A stretch of DNA of 64,000 nucleotides, taken from contig JAGHUS010000035.1 of assembly GCA_018064685.1 (NCBI GenBank), positions 1 through 64,000 on the forward strand. The letters are read 5' to 3'. The notes under the pieces were generated by a model that had not been told where the DNA came from, made no database searches, and saw only the letters and a program-made list of their open reading frames with translations. Position numbers and translations under genes: made by a program. Origin of the DNA: Bacteroidales bacterium (lineage in GTDB: Bacteria > Bacteroidota > Bacteroidia > Bacteroidales > Bacteroidaceae). Positions 8,433-16,326 of this stretch are shown here, piece after piece (the first letter of the stretch is position 1; the number at the start of each line of letters is the position of its first letter).

Positions 8433-8652
8433 CAGTCATCCCCTCGCCTGCCCCTTTCCAGACAAATGGCACGCGACACGCCCTTACCTGCCATTATTTT
8501 ATTTTTTACCGCCAACCTCCCGTACTTGCCAATGCAGCAGGCTAAATCGAGAAAAAGTGCATCATTTTTATCACCGAAACGGTTTTTATGACTTTTTTCC
8601 TTACAAAAATACAATAAACGCACTCTTTTTTCGTTATTAAATAAAAAAGGTG

Positions 8653-8660
8653 TAATTTTG
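8653..8660 (+). promoter_or_regulatory. -7 element before glmS
   Basis: TAATTTTG followed by GCAC lies 38 nt upstream of the glmS ATG. No clear TTTG is seen 20 nt upstream, only T-rich sequence. The rest of 8433-8652 is AT-rich and I see no other feature. Confidence 0.6.
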
Positions 8661-8698
8661 CACCGAATATTGAACAACTACTATCAAATAGACAAATT

Positions 8699-10609
8699 AT
8701 GTGCGGAATTGTCGGATACATAGGTGAGCGAAAGGCTTATCCTATTCTTATTGAAGGATTACATAAACTTGAGTATCGTGGTTATGACAGCGCAGGATGT
8801 GCGCTCATCAGTGAAACAACCCAAAACGAATCAGCCATTCTCAACATATACAAGGCCAAAGGAAAGGTGGCTGACCTTGAAGCCGTAAGCAGCGGAAAGG
8901 ACATCTCCGGCACACTAGGTATTGCCCACACCAGATGGGCAACACATGGAGTGCCTAGCGAGACGAATGCCCACCCACACATCTCGGAATCGGGCAACCT
9001 GACCTTGGTGCACAATGGCATCATCGAGAACTATGCAACACTGCGCGACCAGCTGACCAAACGTGGCTACACTTTCCATTCGGAGACAGACACCGAGGTG
9101 CTGGTACAACTTATCGAATACACAATGAGTCTGCGCAACGACGACCTCATCACCTCGGTGCGCATCGCGCTGAAGATGGTGATTGGTGCCTATGCCATCT
9201 GCGTCATCGACAAGCGTCACCCCGAGCAGCTGGTTTGCGCCCGCAAGTCATCGCCCATGGTGGTGGGCATGGGCGAGGAGAACAAGGAGTTCTTCGTGGC
9301 CAGCGACGCCAGCCCCATTGCCGAATACACCAAGAACATGTGCTATCTGGACGACGAGCAGGTGGCTCTGCTGCAGCGCGGACACGACATGCAGCTCTAC
9401 AACCTGGATGGCGAAGAAGCAGACGTATTGGTGAAAGAGGTGAACCTGGACCTCAACATGCTTACCAAGGGCGGTTTCCCTCACTTCATGCTGAAGGAAA
9501 TCTTCGACCAGCCTAACGTATTGAACGACTGCATGCGTGGCCGTGTAGTCAATGCGCCTTATTCACGTCCGTGGGCTCCACAAGAGGATATGGGCACAAA
9601 CCCACTAAGTGTGGTTCTCAGTGCTGTGACCAACCATCGCCGTGAATTGCTGCGCGCCAAGCGAATCGTCATCGTGTCGTGTGGTACCAGTTGGCATGCA
9701 GGCCTCATCGGAAAGCAACTGCTGGAGCACTTCTGCAAGATACCTACAGAGGTTGCCTACGCCAGCGAGTTCCGTTATTCAGACTCTGTCATCGAGCATG
9801 ACGACGTAGTGATGGCCATCTCGCAGAGTGGAGAAACGGCCGACACGCTGGCTGCCATGGAGAAAGCCAAGAAGGCTGGTGCACTGGTCTTCGGCATCGT
9901 GAACGGTGTCGGTTCGTCCATCTCGCGCGTGTCTGACACTGGTGTATACATCCACGTTGGTCCTGAAATAGGTGTAGCATCGACCAAGGCCTTCACGGGT
10001 CAGGTCACCGTACTGGTGATGCTGGCTTTGGCATTGGGTATGGCAAAGGGAACCGTAGAACAAAATGAGTATGACGAGGTACTGCACGAGCTGGTTCTCA
10101 TACCCGAGAAGATAGAGAAAGTACTGAAGCAGAACGAGAAGATTGAACGCATCGCACAGACCTACAAATACGCTCACAACTTCCTATACCTGGGTCGCGG
10201 ATGGAACTATCCTGTAGCCTTGGAAGGTGCATTGAAGTTGAAGGAGATCTCATACATCCATGCCGAAGGCTATCCCGCAGCAGAGATGAAGCACGGACCG
10301 ATTGCGCTTATCGATGCCGAGATGCCCGTCGTGTTCATCGCCACTCATCATCAACTCTACCAGAAGATTATCTCGAACATGCAGGAGGTCATCTCGCGCA
10401 ACGGCCATATCCTGGCCATTGTCACCGAAGGCGACGAGCAGATAAAGAAGATGGTGGACGAGGTCATCGAGATTCCTCATACCATTGCCTGCCTTGCTCC
10501 GTTGCTTACTGTCATCCCCATGCAATTGCTCAGCTACCACGTAGCCGTTGCCAAGGGATTGAACGTCGACCAGCCTCGCAACCTGGCAAAGTCAGTTACA
10601 GTGGAATAA
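8699..10609 (+). CDS. glmS: glutamine--fructose-6-phosphate aminotransferase
   Basis: GlmS makes glucosamine-6-phosphate from fructose-6-phosphate and glutamine, the first committed step to UDP-GlcNAc for peptidoglycan and LPS. The protein begins MCGIVGYIG, so Cys2 becomes the N-terminal nucleophile of the class II glutaminase domain (about 2-220, with YRGYDSAG and HTRWATHG). Two SIS sugar-isomerase domains follow (about 310-440 and 480-620; motifs SCGTSWHAG, SQSGETADT, EISYIHAEGYPAAE), and the tail ends LAKSVTVE as in the family. The length of 636 is slightly above the usual 610. No glmS ribozyme is evident in the short leader. Confidence 0.97.
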   Translation: MCGIVGYIGERKAYPILIEGLHKLEYRGYDSAGCALISETTQNESAILNIYKAKGKVADLEAVSSGKDISGTLGIAHTRWATHGVPSETNAHPHISESGNLTLVHNGIIENYATLRDQLTKRGYTFHSETDTEVLVQLIEYTMSLRNDDLITSVRIALKMVIGAYAICVIDKRHPEQLVCARKSSPMVVGMGEENKEFFVASDASPIAEYTKNMCYLDDEQVALLQRGHDMQLYNLDGEEADVLVKEVNLDLNMLTKGGFPHFMLKEIFDQPNVLNDCMRGRVVNAPYSRPWAPQEDMGTNPLSVVLSAVTNHRRELLRAKRIVIVSCGTSWHAGLIGKQLLEHFCKIPTEVAYASEFRYSDSVIEHDDVVMAISQSGETADTLAAMEKAKKAGALVFGIVNGVGSSISRVSDTGVYIHVGPEIGVASTKAFTGQVTVLVMLALALGMAKGTVEQNEYDEVLHELVLIPEKIEKVLKQNEKIERIAQTYKYAHNFLYLGRGWNYPVALEGALKLKEISYIHAEGYPAAEMKHGPIALIDAEMPVVFIATHHQLYQKIISNMQEVISRNGHILAIVTEGDEQIKKMVDEVIEIPHTIACLAPLLTVIPMQLLSYHVAVAKGLNVDQPRNLAKSVTVE

Positions 10610-10633
10610 GAAGCAGATTATAGATTTTAGATT

Positions 10634-10663
10634 TTAGCCTGAGATAAAACAATCTCAGGCTAA
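10634..10663. terminator. terminator between glmS and the S37 peptidase gene
   Basis: A perfect 12-bp stem (TTAGCCTGAGAT / ATCTCAGGCTAA) with a 6-nt loop is followed by TTTGTTAATT. It lies between convergent genes and can serve both. Confidence 0.85.
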
Positions 10664-10667
10664 TTTG

Positions 10668-12107
10668 TTAATTGTCAGTTTCCATCCACTGCTTCAGCAG
10701 GCGGATGCACTCGTTGCGCTGTGTTGCGGGCAGCGTGTTGATGCGTGCACGATGGCTGCCGTTGGGGTCGACATAGAGTTTCATATTCTGTTTCTTGCTG
10801 AAGTCAAGCCATGTCAGCACACCACTCGAACTCCATGGATCGTTCTCGCCATAGATGTATATCATCTTGGGATCGTTTTTCTTCAGGAACTTCACTGTAT
10901 GCTTGTACAAGTCGCCATTGAACTTGATTGTGTCCAGTTCGGCAGGAAGCATCATGCGGTGCAGGTAGTTCTTTGCATTCTTTTCACTTATGCGAAGCCA
11001 GGGCTTCAAGGATTGGGTATCGTAGCCATAATAGCCAAGCTCGCGAGCTGCCTGCACAAAGAAACTAAGGAAATAGGGGTCGGGACGGAAATAACTGGGA
11101 TCGCTAACTTCTACCAAATGTTTAAAGATCACTTCGTCACTGCTTTTCAAATCAGGAATGGTGTGCACATCCTGTCCCCATTGCCATAAAGCATAGCTAT
11201 ACTCCAACACGCACATGTCCAATACCTCGGAAATGCTGACGCCCTCGTTGAAAACGAAATTCTTCTCCTTGCAGTAGGCCGAAAGCATGGGTTCCATACT
11301 GGCACGTCGTTTCAGCACTTCTATCTGATAGTCACGAACAGCCTCCCGCTCCATCCTGTTGCCCACCTTAGCCGTCAGGAAGGACTCATGGCGTCCATCA
11401 ACAAGTGCCTTGTTCAGAGGTGCCACATAGGGAACGCTGACATCCACGTCATCGGGGAAATAGGCACGGTAGAACATGCATGTCTGCCCACCCTTGCTAA
11501 TGCCTGTAGACAGCCATTTCCGGGTATAAAGCTGCTTCAAAGCCGTCACCACCTCGTGCAAGTCTTTCAGCGAACTCTCGACTGTAAGGTAATCCCAGTT
11601 GCACGGCTCCGGCATCGACTCCTGAAAATAGCGATACTCGACAAACACCATATTGGCATTCAGCAACTGACTGATCTCCTCCTCCGACCTAGGATTCATC
11701 TCACGCTCGCCGCCATAACCTTCGGTCACGACTACAGTGGGACGGTCAAAGCCGACATGGCCGACAAAGATTCGCTGCGTGAAATAGCCCTTCTCGGGAT
11801 GCTTGTAATCCAATGGATGGGTAAACTTCATCACGTACTTTTCGGGATACTTCTGACTCTCAATCTTGCGCACGTCACTTATCTGCTTGATGTCCGCAAC
11901 TCGTCTCATGAAGTCTGTCAATTCTGCTTCAGACGCATTACTCATAGAAAGCGTACGTCCGTCAACACTCAACACATCATCATCAGGCACAGGCATACAG
12001 GCTTCCGACAAAACATTCGGTGTTATATATGAATGCTTCTCTACCAGCGTTCCGGCACATGCCGTTCCCACAGAGAAGAGCATTGCCATCAAATTCAAAT
12101 ATCTCAT
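10668..12107 (-). CDS. secreted S37-family serine peptidase (PS-10 type aminopeptidase)
   Basis: This 479-residue protein has a signal peptide (MRYLNLMAMLFSVGTACAG) and matches the S37 (PS-10) tripeptidyl aminopeptidase family, an alpha/beta hydrolase type. The nucleophile motif is STGISKGGQT (Ser near residue 200), the acid residue sits in GENDPWSSSG (about 425), and the His in GSHRAR (about 455). N-terminal family words include FTHPLD and VTEGYGGE. It probably trims peptides in the periplasm or at the surface. It is the third gene of a same-strand group with the GH97 and DUF6055 genes; the 80-bp gap to GH97 holds no clear promoter, so co-transcription is likely. Confidence 0.85.
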   Translation of the reverse strand: MRYLNLMAMLFSVGTACAGTLVEKHSYITPNVLSEACMPVPDDDVLSVDGRTLSMSNASEAELTDFMRRVADIKQISDVRKIESQKYPEKYVMKFTHPLDYKHPEKGYFTQRIFVGHVGFDRPTVVVTEGYGGEREMNPRSEEEISQLLNANMVFVEYRYFQESMPEPCNWDYLTVESSLKDLHEVVTALKQLYTRKWLSTGISKGGQTCMFYRAYFPDDVDVSVPYVAPLNKALVDGRHESFLTAKVGNRMEREAVRDYQIEVLKRRASMEPMLSAYCKEKNFVFNEGVSISEVLDMCVLEYSYALWQWGQDVHTIPDLKSSDEVIFKHLVEVSDPSYFRPDPYFLSFFVQAARELGYYGYDTQSLKPWLRISEKNAKNYLHRMMLPAELDTIKFNGDLYKHTVKFLKKNDPKMIYIYGENDPWSSSGVLTWLDFSKKQNMKLYVDPNGSHRARINTLPATQRNECIRLLKQWMETDN

Positions 12108-12187
12108 AATGTATTCGTTTTTCTATTTCTAGGTAATTGAACAATAATCATCTCTCTCCACAACCAAACAAGGTGGTCTTTTTCATT

Positions 12188-14200
12188 CTACTTCTTAATA
12201 ATCTTCGCAGCGAAACCACCCCCACTAGCCATGTGAAGGGAGAAACTCTTATGACTACCTCCTTCGGGAACGTGAACAACAGCATGTTGCACTTGATAAT
12301 CCGTGGCAGCCTTGTCAGCATTCACACCATCTTGGAACAATGTAATCTCGTAAGAGCCTACGGGAAGGAAATCGGTAGTTATCAGCACATCGCGCGCATC
12401 CCAATTTGTCTCGCCTGCCACATACCAGTCAGCACCTTTACGCCGAGCCATTACTATGTATTTGCCCATCTCGCCCTGCAGGCATCTCATCTCGTCGAAG
12501 GTGGTTGGAAGGGAACTGATGAAATCGGTGCATTCCTGTTGCTGCGAGTAGATTGTAGGATTGTCGGCAAGCATAGTGAGAGGCGACTCATGCACAATGT
12601 AATGTGCCAACTGGTGGCAGCGAGTACCCATCGTCAATGGATTGTTGTAGATAGGCTGGAAATCAGCCTTTGTGGCATTGCGGAATCCACCTGGTGTAAA
12701 GTCCACCGAGCCTACCATACCACGGATGAAGGGGAAGGTGACATCGTACTGCGGCATATCCTTTTCGGGTTCGTCCACCTGCTTGCCGTCTCTCACAGCC
12801 TTCACACGTTCAGTCCACTTCACCTCTTCCATTCCGAAGACAGCCTCGAAGTTCACCACATTCGGATAGGTACGCTGTATGCCTTGCGGAGCGAAGATGC
12901 CATGATAATCCAACATAAGATGGTGCTGGGCACAACGCTCGGCAATGCGATAGATCATATCCACGCCCTCTTGGTCGTAACGGTCGAGGAAGTCGACCTT
13001 GAAGCCCTTAACACCCATTGCAGCATACTTCTGGCAGGCCTCGTCGAGTTGCTCATCAAGCACATTAAAGACAGTCCACAGAATGACTCCCACACCCTTG
13101 CTGTTGGCATATTGCACCAATCCGGGCAGATCGAGTTCGGGAATGACCGTAAGCATATCACCGCTCTTAGGATCATACCATCCCTCGTCAAGGATGATAT
13201 AGTCAAGTCCGTTCTTCGAAGCGAAGTCGACGTAATGCTTGTAGGTCTGCTGGTTGATGCCAGCCTTAAAATCCACACCGCTCACGCCCCAATCGTTCCA
13301 CCAGTCCCAAGCCACCTTGCCAGGACGAATCCAACTACCGTCATCCTTCAACCGACTGGGCGATGACAGCGAATAGGCAAGCGTGTTGACAGGCATCTCA
13401 GTATCGTCGTGAGTCACGACCATTACACGCCAAGGGAAAGTACGCATTCCACTTCCTTTGGCTATAAAGGCCTCTTCGTCGGTGACGTACTTTTGCCTGC
13501 GCCAAGGATAGTAATCGAAGGTCTTGGGATAATGTGCAAAGGTGGCAGACAGCATCTTGCCGTGTGCTTTCACAAAGATACCAGGATAGGACTCGACATC
13601 CGTCTCGAGAATCGTGACTTTGGCACTACCACAATCGACTGTGGCAGGAAGGAAAGCCTCCAAATCGCGGCATTGCGATAATGGCGCCACATCATAAGTA
13701 GCCTGGAACGCCATGGCCATGGGCTTCTTCTCGTTGGTGGAATAAGGCAGATAAGCCGTGAAGTCCTCTGCGAATTGGAAGTCTGCCACTTCTTTTTCTA
13801 CAAACCAGCCACCTTTCGATCCTCCCACCCATCGGTAGGCCACGCCGGAGTTATAGGCACGAAACTCCACACTCGTTCCGTTGCTGTTTTTCAATGTCAA
13901 TTGTGTGTATTCATCTTCCAACTGCGACTGTTTGTAGTGTAGGGGGTGAAGGGTCTCACGAATAGTCTTGGCTTTGGTCGAACTGACGAATCTGCCACTC
14001 TTTCCTGCCGTAAAAGTAAGGTCGGCCTGATTATCCTTCATCAATGTCTTGCCGTTGTCGACAAGGCTGTATGACAGCTGTCTGTCGGCATTAATCTGCA
14101 CTGTAAGTTTTCCGTTGGGGGAGGTCAAAGAGGTGTTGACCTGCGCCATAGCAACGAGGGCAAAGAGAAGAGATGAAAAGGTTGAAATATATCGTCTCAT
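12188..14200 (-). CDS. GH97 glycoside hydrolase, retaining (alpha-galactosidase-like) type
   Basis: The 670-residue protein has a signal peptide (about 1-19), an N-terminal beta-sandwich starting with SPNGKLTVQINADR, a catalytic barrel (about 270-560) and a C-terminal beta domain, the GH97 layout. In GH97, inverting SusB-like alpha-glucosidases lack the catalytic Asp nucleophile, while retaining members have it. Here GFKVDFLDRYDQ keeps an Asp at the expected strand end, and LDYIILDEGWYD lies one strand before, so a retaining alpha-galactosidase-type enzyme is favoured (inference from the known family split). It lies 9 bp downstream of the DUF6055 gene and is probably in one operon with it. 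Confidence 0.9.
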   Translation of the reverse strand: MRRYISTFSSLLFALVAMAQVNTSLTSPNGKLTVQINADRQLSYSLVDNGKTLMKDNQADLTFTAGKSGRFVSSTKAKTIRETLHPLHYKQSQLEDEYTQLTLKNSNGTSVEFRAYNSGVAYRWVGGSKGGWFVEKEVADFQFAEDFTAYLPYSTNEKKPMAMAFQATYDVAPLSQCRDLEAFLPATVDCGSAKVTILETDVESYPGIFVKAHGKMLSATFAHYPKTFDYYPWRRQKYVTDEEAFIAKGSGMRTFPWRVMVVTHDDTEMPVNTLAYSLSSPSRLKDDGSWIRPGKVAWDWWNDWGVSGVDFKAGINQQTYKHYVDFASKNGLDYIILDEGWYDPKSGDMLTVIPELDLPGLVQYANSKGVGVILWTVFNVLDEQLDEACQKYAAMGVKGFKVDFLDRYDQEGVDMIYRIAERCAQHHLMLDYHGIFAPQGIQRTYPNVVNFEAVFGMEEVKWTERVKAVRDGKQVDEPEKDMPQYDVTFPFIRGMVGSVDFTPGGFRNATKADFQPIYNNPLTMGTRCHQLAHYIVHESPLTMLADNPTIYSQQQECTDFISSLPTTFDEMRCLQGEMGKYIVMARRKGADWYVAGETNWDARDVLITTDFLPVGSYEITLFQDGVNADKAATDYQVQHAVVHVPEGGSHKSFSLHMASGGGFAAKIIKK

Positions 14201-14209
14201 GCGCGTACA

Positions 14210-15526
14210 TTATTTTATAGTAATGCGATAGGGAAATTTAGCTTCTACCTCGGGCTTGCTGCCATGACGGCGCTGGTTGAAGGACTGCACCTTATACTCA
14301 GTCTTAGGGCATCCCACAACGACAAGATAGGTCGTACCATCCTGCATAGCGGGAACCTTCATTTTGAACTTGCTGCCAGAAATGACTGGGCCGTACGTCG
14401 CCTCGCCATTCTTGACATTGACCACGCCTACCTGATAGGTGGCGTTGGCATCTTGGTTGAGTCCCTCGAACTGGATTGTAGCCTTCTTCTTGCTAGTGGC
14501 TGCACTGAGATCGACAACATTGAATCCCCACGTCTCGGGTATCATCTCTTCACGAGGCTGAAGGACGATGGCTTTTCCCAGTTGTTGCGGTTCGGCCATG
14601 GGTGTCGTCATCTCACCCACGAATCTACGATGACTCTCCTTTACACGCGGAAAGTCGAAGGTAATGAGACGACTATAGCAGTCCAGCATCTGGCTATTCA
14701 TCTGGTCGATGGTGAGACCGAAGACACGCATATAGGTCATAGCAGGATCCTCGCCTCGTTTGCCGGCACGGAAAAGGTCACCCATCACGGTAATGCCATG
14801 CTTCATTGCCCAGTATTCCAGAACATAGGGTGAGTGATAGATATTCTCACCTGCCAGGAAGCGCAGGTTGTGATGCTCGATAAAGCCCTGCCAATGATAG
14901 TTCTCGTCTGTTGTCCACTGTGGATTCACCTGCCAAAGCATCCACTGCGAGGTCATCTCAAAAATGCCGCCTCCACCCCACGACACTCCCTCACCGTCGC
15001 AACCAACCTGACTTTGGAAGGAGTGACCAAGTTCATGGGCAATGCAGTTCAACTTTTTGTCCTGCACTCTGTTGGGCGAAATCCACAACGCACCAATCTG
15101 TCCGTCATAGTCACCGCCATAGGCAGTGCCCTCGAGTGTGTAATTCAGCATCACCATCATTCTATACTTATCGGCTTTCGAGCCCGGAAGGATGAACTTG
15201 AGTTGCTTCTTATAAAAGTCATAGAACGACTGCAAACGATTCAACAGATTGTCAAGATCCACCTTCATGTTTTGTCCGTCAAGGTCGGGAGCCTGACTCA
15301 AGTCATCGCCAAAAGCCTTTTCCCAAAAGACAACAACATCGTCGGTATACGCCATACGTGCATAGCTCCACTTCGACTCTTTCTGTGTGAAATCATTCTC
15401 CTTCAAATCGTTAGGAATATAGATTTCCTTACCACTTGGAGGTGCGAACCGCTGTTGGGCGGATAACTGTGCTGCCGACATAACAGCCAACAGCAGCAAA
15501 ACTAAAGAACGTCTAAAAAGTAACAT
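14210..15526 (-). CDS. DUF6055-like secreted metallopeptidase candidate
   Basis: From the ATG at 15526 the protein has 438 residues with a clear signal peptide (MLLFRRSLVLLLLAVMSAAQLSAQ); an upstream in-frame ATG at 15574 only adds a 16-residue polar stretch. It contains a zinc-peptidase motif IAHELGHSF near residue 165 (HExxH) and a downstream Glu in GIFEMTSQWM, which suggests a zincin fold. It resembles the DUF6055 group often found near polysaccharide enzymes. The C-terminal third is beta-rich. It is the first gene of an operon with GH97 and the S37 peptidase and has a strong promoter 107 nt upstream. Confidence 0.75.
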   Translation of the reverse strand: MLLFRRSLVLLLLAVMSAAQLSAQQRFAPPSGKEIYIPNDLKENDFTQKESKWSYARMAYTDDVVVFWEKAFGDDLSQAPDLDGQNMKVDLDNLLNRLQSFYDFYKKQLKFILPGSKADKYRMMVMLNYTLEGTAYGGDYDGQIGALWISPNRVQDKKLNCIAHELGHSFQSQVGCDGEGVSWGGGGIFEMTSQWMLWQVNPQWTTDENYHWQGFIEHHNLRFLAGENIYHSPYVLEYWAMKHGITVMGDLFRAGKRGEDPAMTYMRVFGLTIDQMNSQMLDCYSRLITFDFPRVKESHRRFVGEMTTPMAEPQQLGKAIVLQPREEMIPETWGFNVVDLSAATSKKKATIQFEGLNQDANATYQVGVVNVKNGEATYGPVISGSKFKMKVPAMQDGTTYLVVVGCPKTEYKVQSFNQRRHGSKPEVEAKFPYRITIK

Positions 15527-15639
15527 ATTGATTAAGATTATGGAGAAGGTGCCATAAGCCGGATGCAAGGCCACATGCAGACGAGAATATCACATACGCC
15601 TCAACCAACACAAGCAGACTTCTAAGTTAGGTTATAGTG

Positions 15640-15670
15640 CAAAGTTACAGAGAAATATCGTAAATACAAA
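15640..15670 (-). promoter_or_regulatory. promoter of the DUF6055-GH97-S37 operon
   Basis: On the minus strand, TTTG (15670-15667), a 19-nt spacer and TAACTTTG (15647-15640) match the Bacteroidetes consensus closely. Confidence 0.75.
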
Positions 15671-15740
15671 AAGAATTCATGGTAAAAAAGGATTACTGCA
15701 CACAAAATGGGGCGAAAATGCCAAGACATTAAGAAAAAAG

Positions 15741-15782
15741 AAAACATGTCGCACTCTTTCGATTAAGAATGCGACATGTTTT
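15741..15782 (-). terminator. terminator of nrdDG
   Basis: A perfect 13-bp stem (AAAACATGTCGCA / TGCGACATGTTTT) is followed on the minus strand by CTTTTTTC. It lies 33 bp after the nrdG stop. Confidence 0.88.
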
Positions 15783-15814
15783 CCTGCATTATTGTTTCGC
15801 CAATCAGACGTTCC

Positions 15815-16324
15815 TTATCCTACCAACGCCATGGGTGATTTCCACAGAACAACCTGATGCTGTTCCAAAGAGGCACGGACATCGATGAGCCGTTGGTTGC
15901 TGCTGCCACGGTAGAGCAGATCCTCGTCACGAAGCGACTGGACGAAAGGACCATCGACAAGGACATCGACATACTGAAGCAATGCACGAGTGCGTGGCTG
16001 GCGTATAAGGCTCTCGAAAGTAAAGCCTGTATAGCACCATATCGTCTTGTTGGAGTTCAACCGGATGGCACGTGCCAGTTCGGTGAAGCCCTCTGGCTGA
16101 TACATCGGGTCGCCGCCCGAGAAGGTGACATCTGCAAAGGGATCGTCAAGAATCACCTTCAAGACATCCTCCACCTTCATCGGCTTGCCCGCATTGATGT
16201 CCCACGACTGTGGATTATGACAGCCGGGACATGCATGCGCACAACCAGAACAATAGATGCTGGTACGGAAACCAGGCCCATCCACCGTGGTGTCTTCGAG
16301 TATATCAATAATTCTAAGTTCCAT
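15815..16324 (-). CDS. nrdG: anaerobic ribonucleoside-triphosphate reductase activating protein
   Basis: NrdG is the radical SAM activase that puts the glycyl radical on NrdD. The 169-residue protein has the [4Fe-4S] motif CAHACPGC (CxxxCxxC) near residue 28 and the SAM-binding segment FSGGDP near 72. The ORF is open upstream to 16444, but that part overlaps nrdD and has no family similarity; MELRIIDILEDTTVDGPG at 16324 is the normal start, 2 bp after the nrdD stop. It is co-transcribed with nrdD. Confidence 0.95.
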   Translation of the reverse strand: MELRIIDILEDTTVDGPGFRTSIYCSGCAHACPGCHNPQSWDINAGKPMKVEDVLKVILDDPFADVTFSGGDPMYQPEGFTELARAIRLNSNKTIWCYTGFTFESLIRQPRTRALLQYVDVLVDGPFVQSLRDEDLLYRGSSNQRLIDVRASLEQHQVVLWKSPMALVG

Positions 16325-16326
16325 TA

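Noticed and set aside
8661..8698. glmS ribozyme
   Set aside because: The leader is only about 30 nt from the inferred start site, too short for the ribozyme core, and its conserved sequence is absent.
12137..13366. Long plus-strand frame opposite GH97 (409 codons)
   Set aside because: It is antisense to an intact, clearly recognised GH97 gene and has no family features; other long antisense frames in this GC-rich coding DNA are rejected for the same reason.
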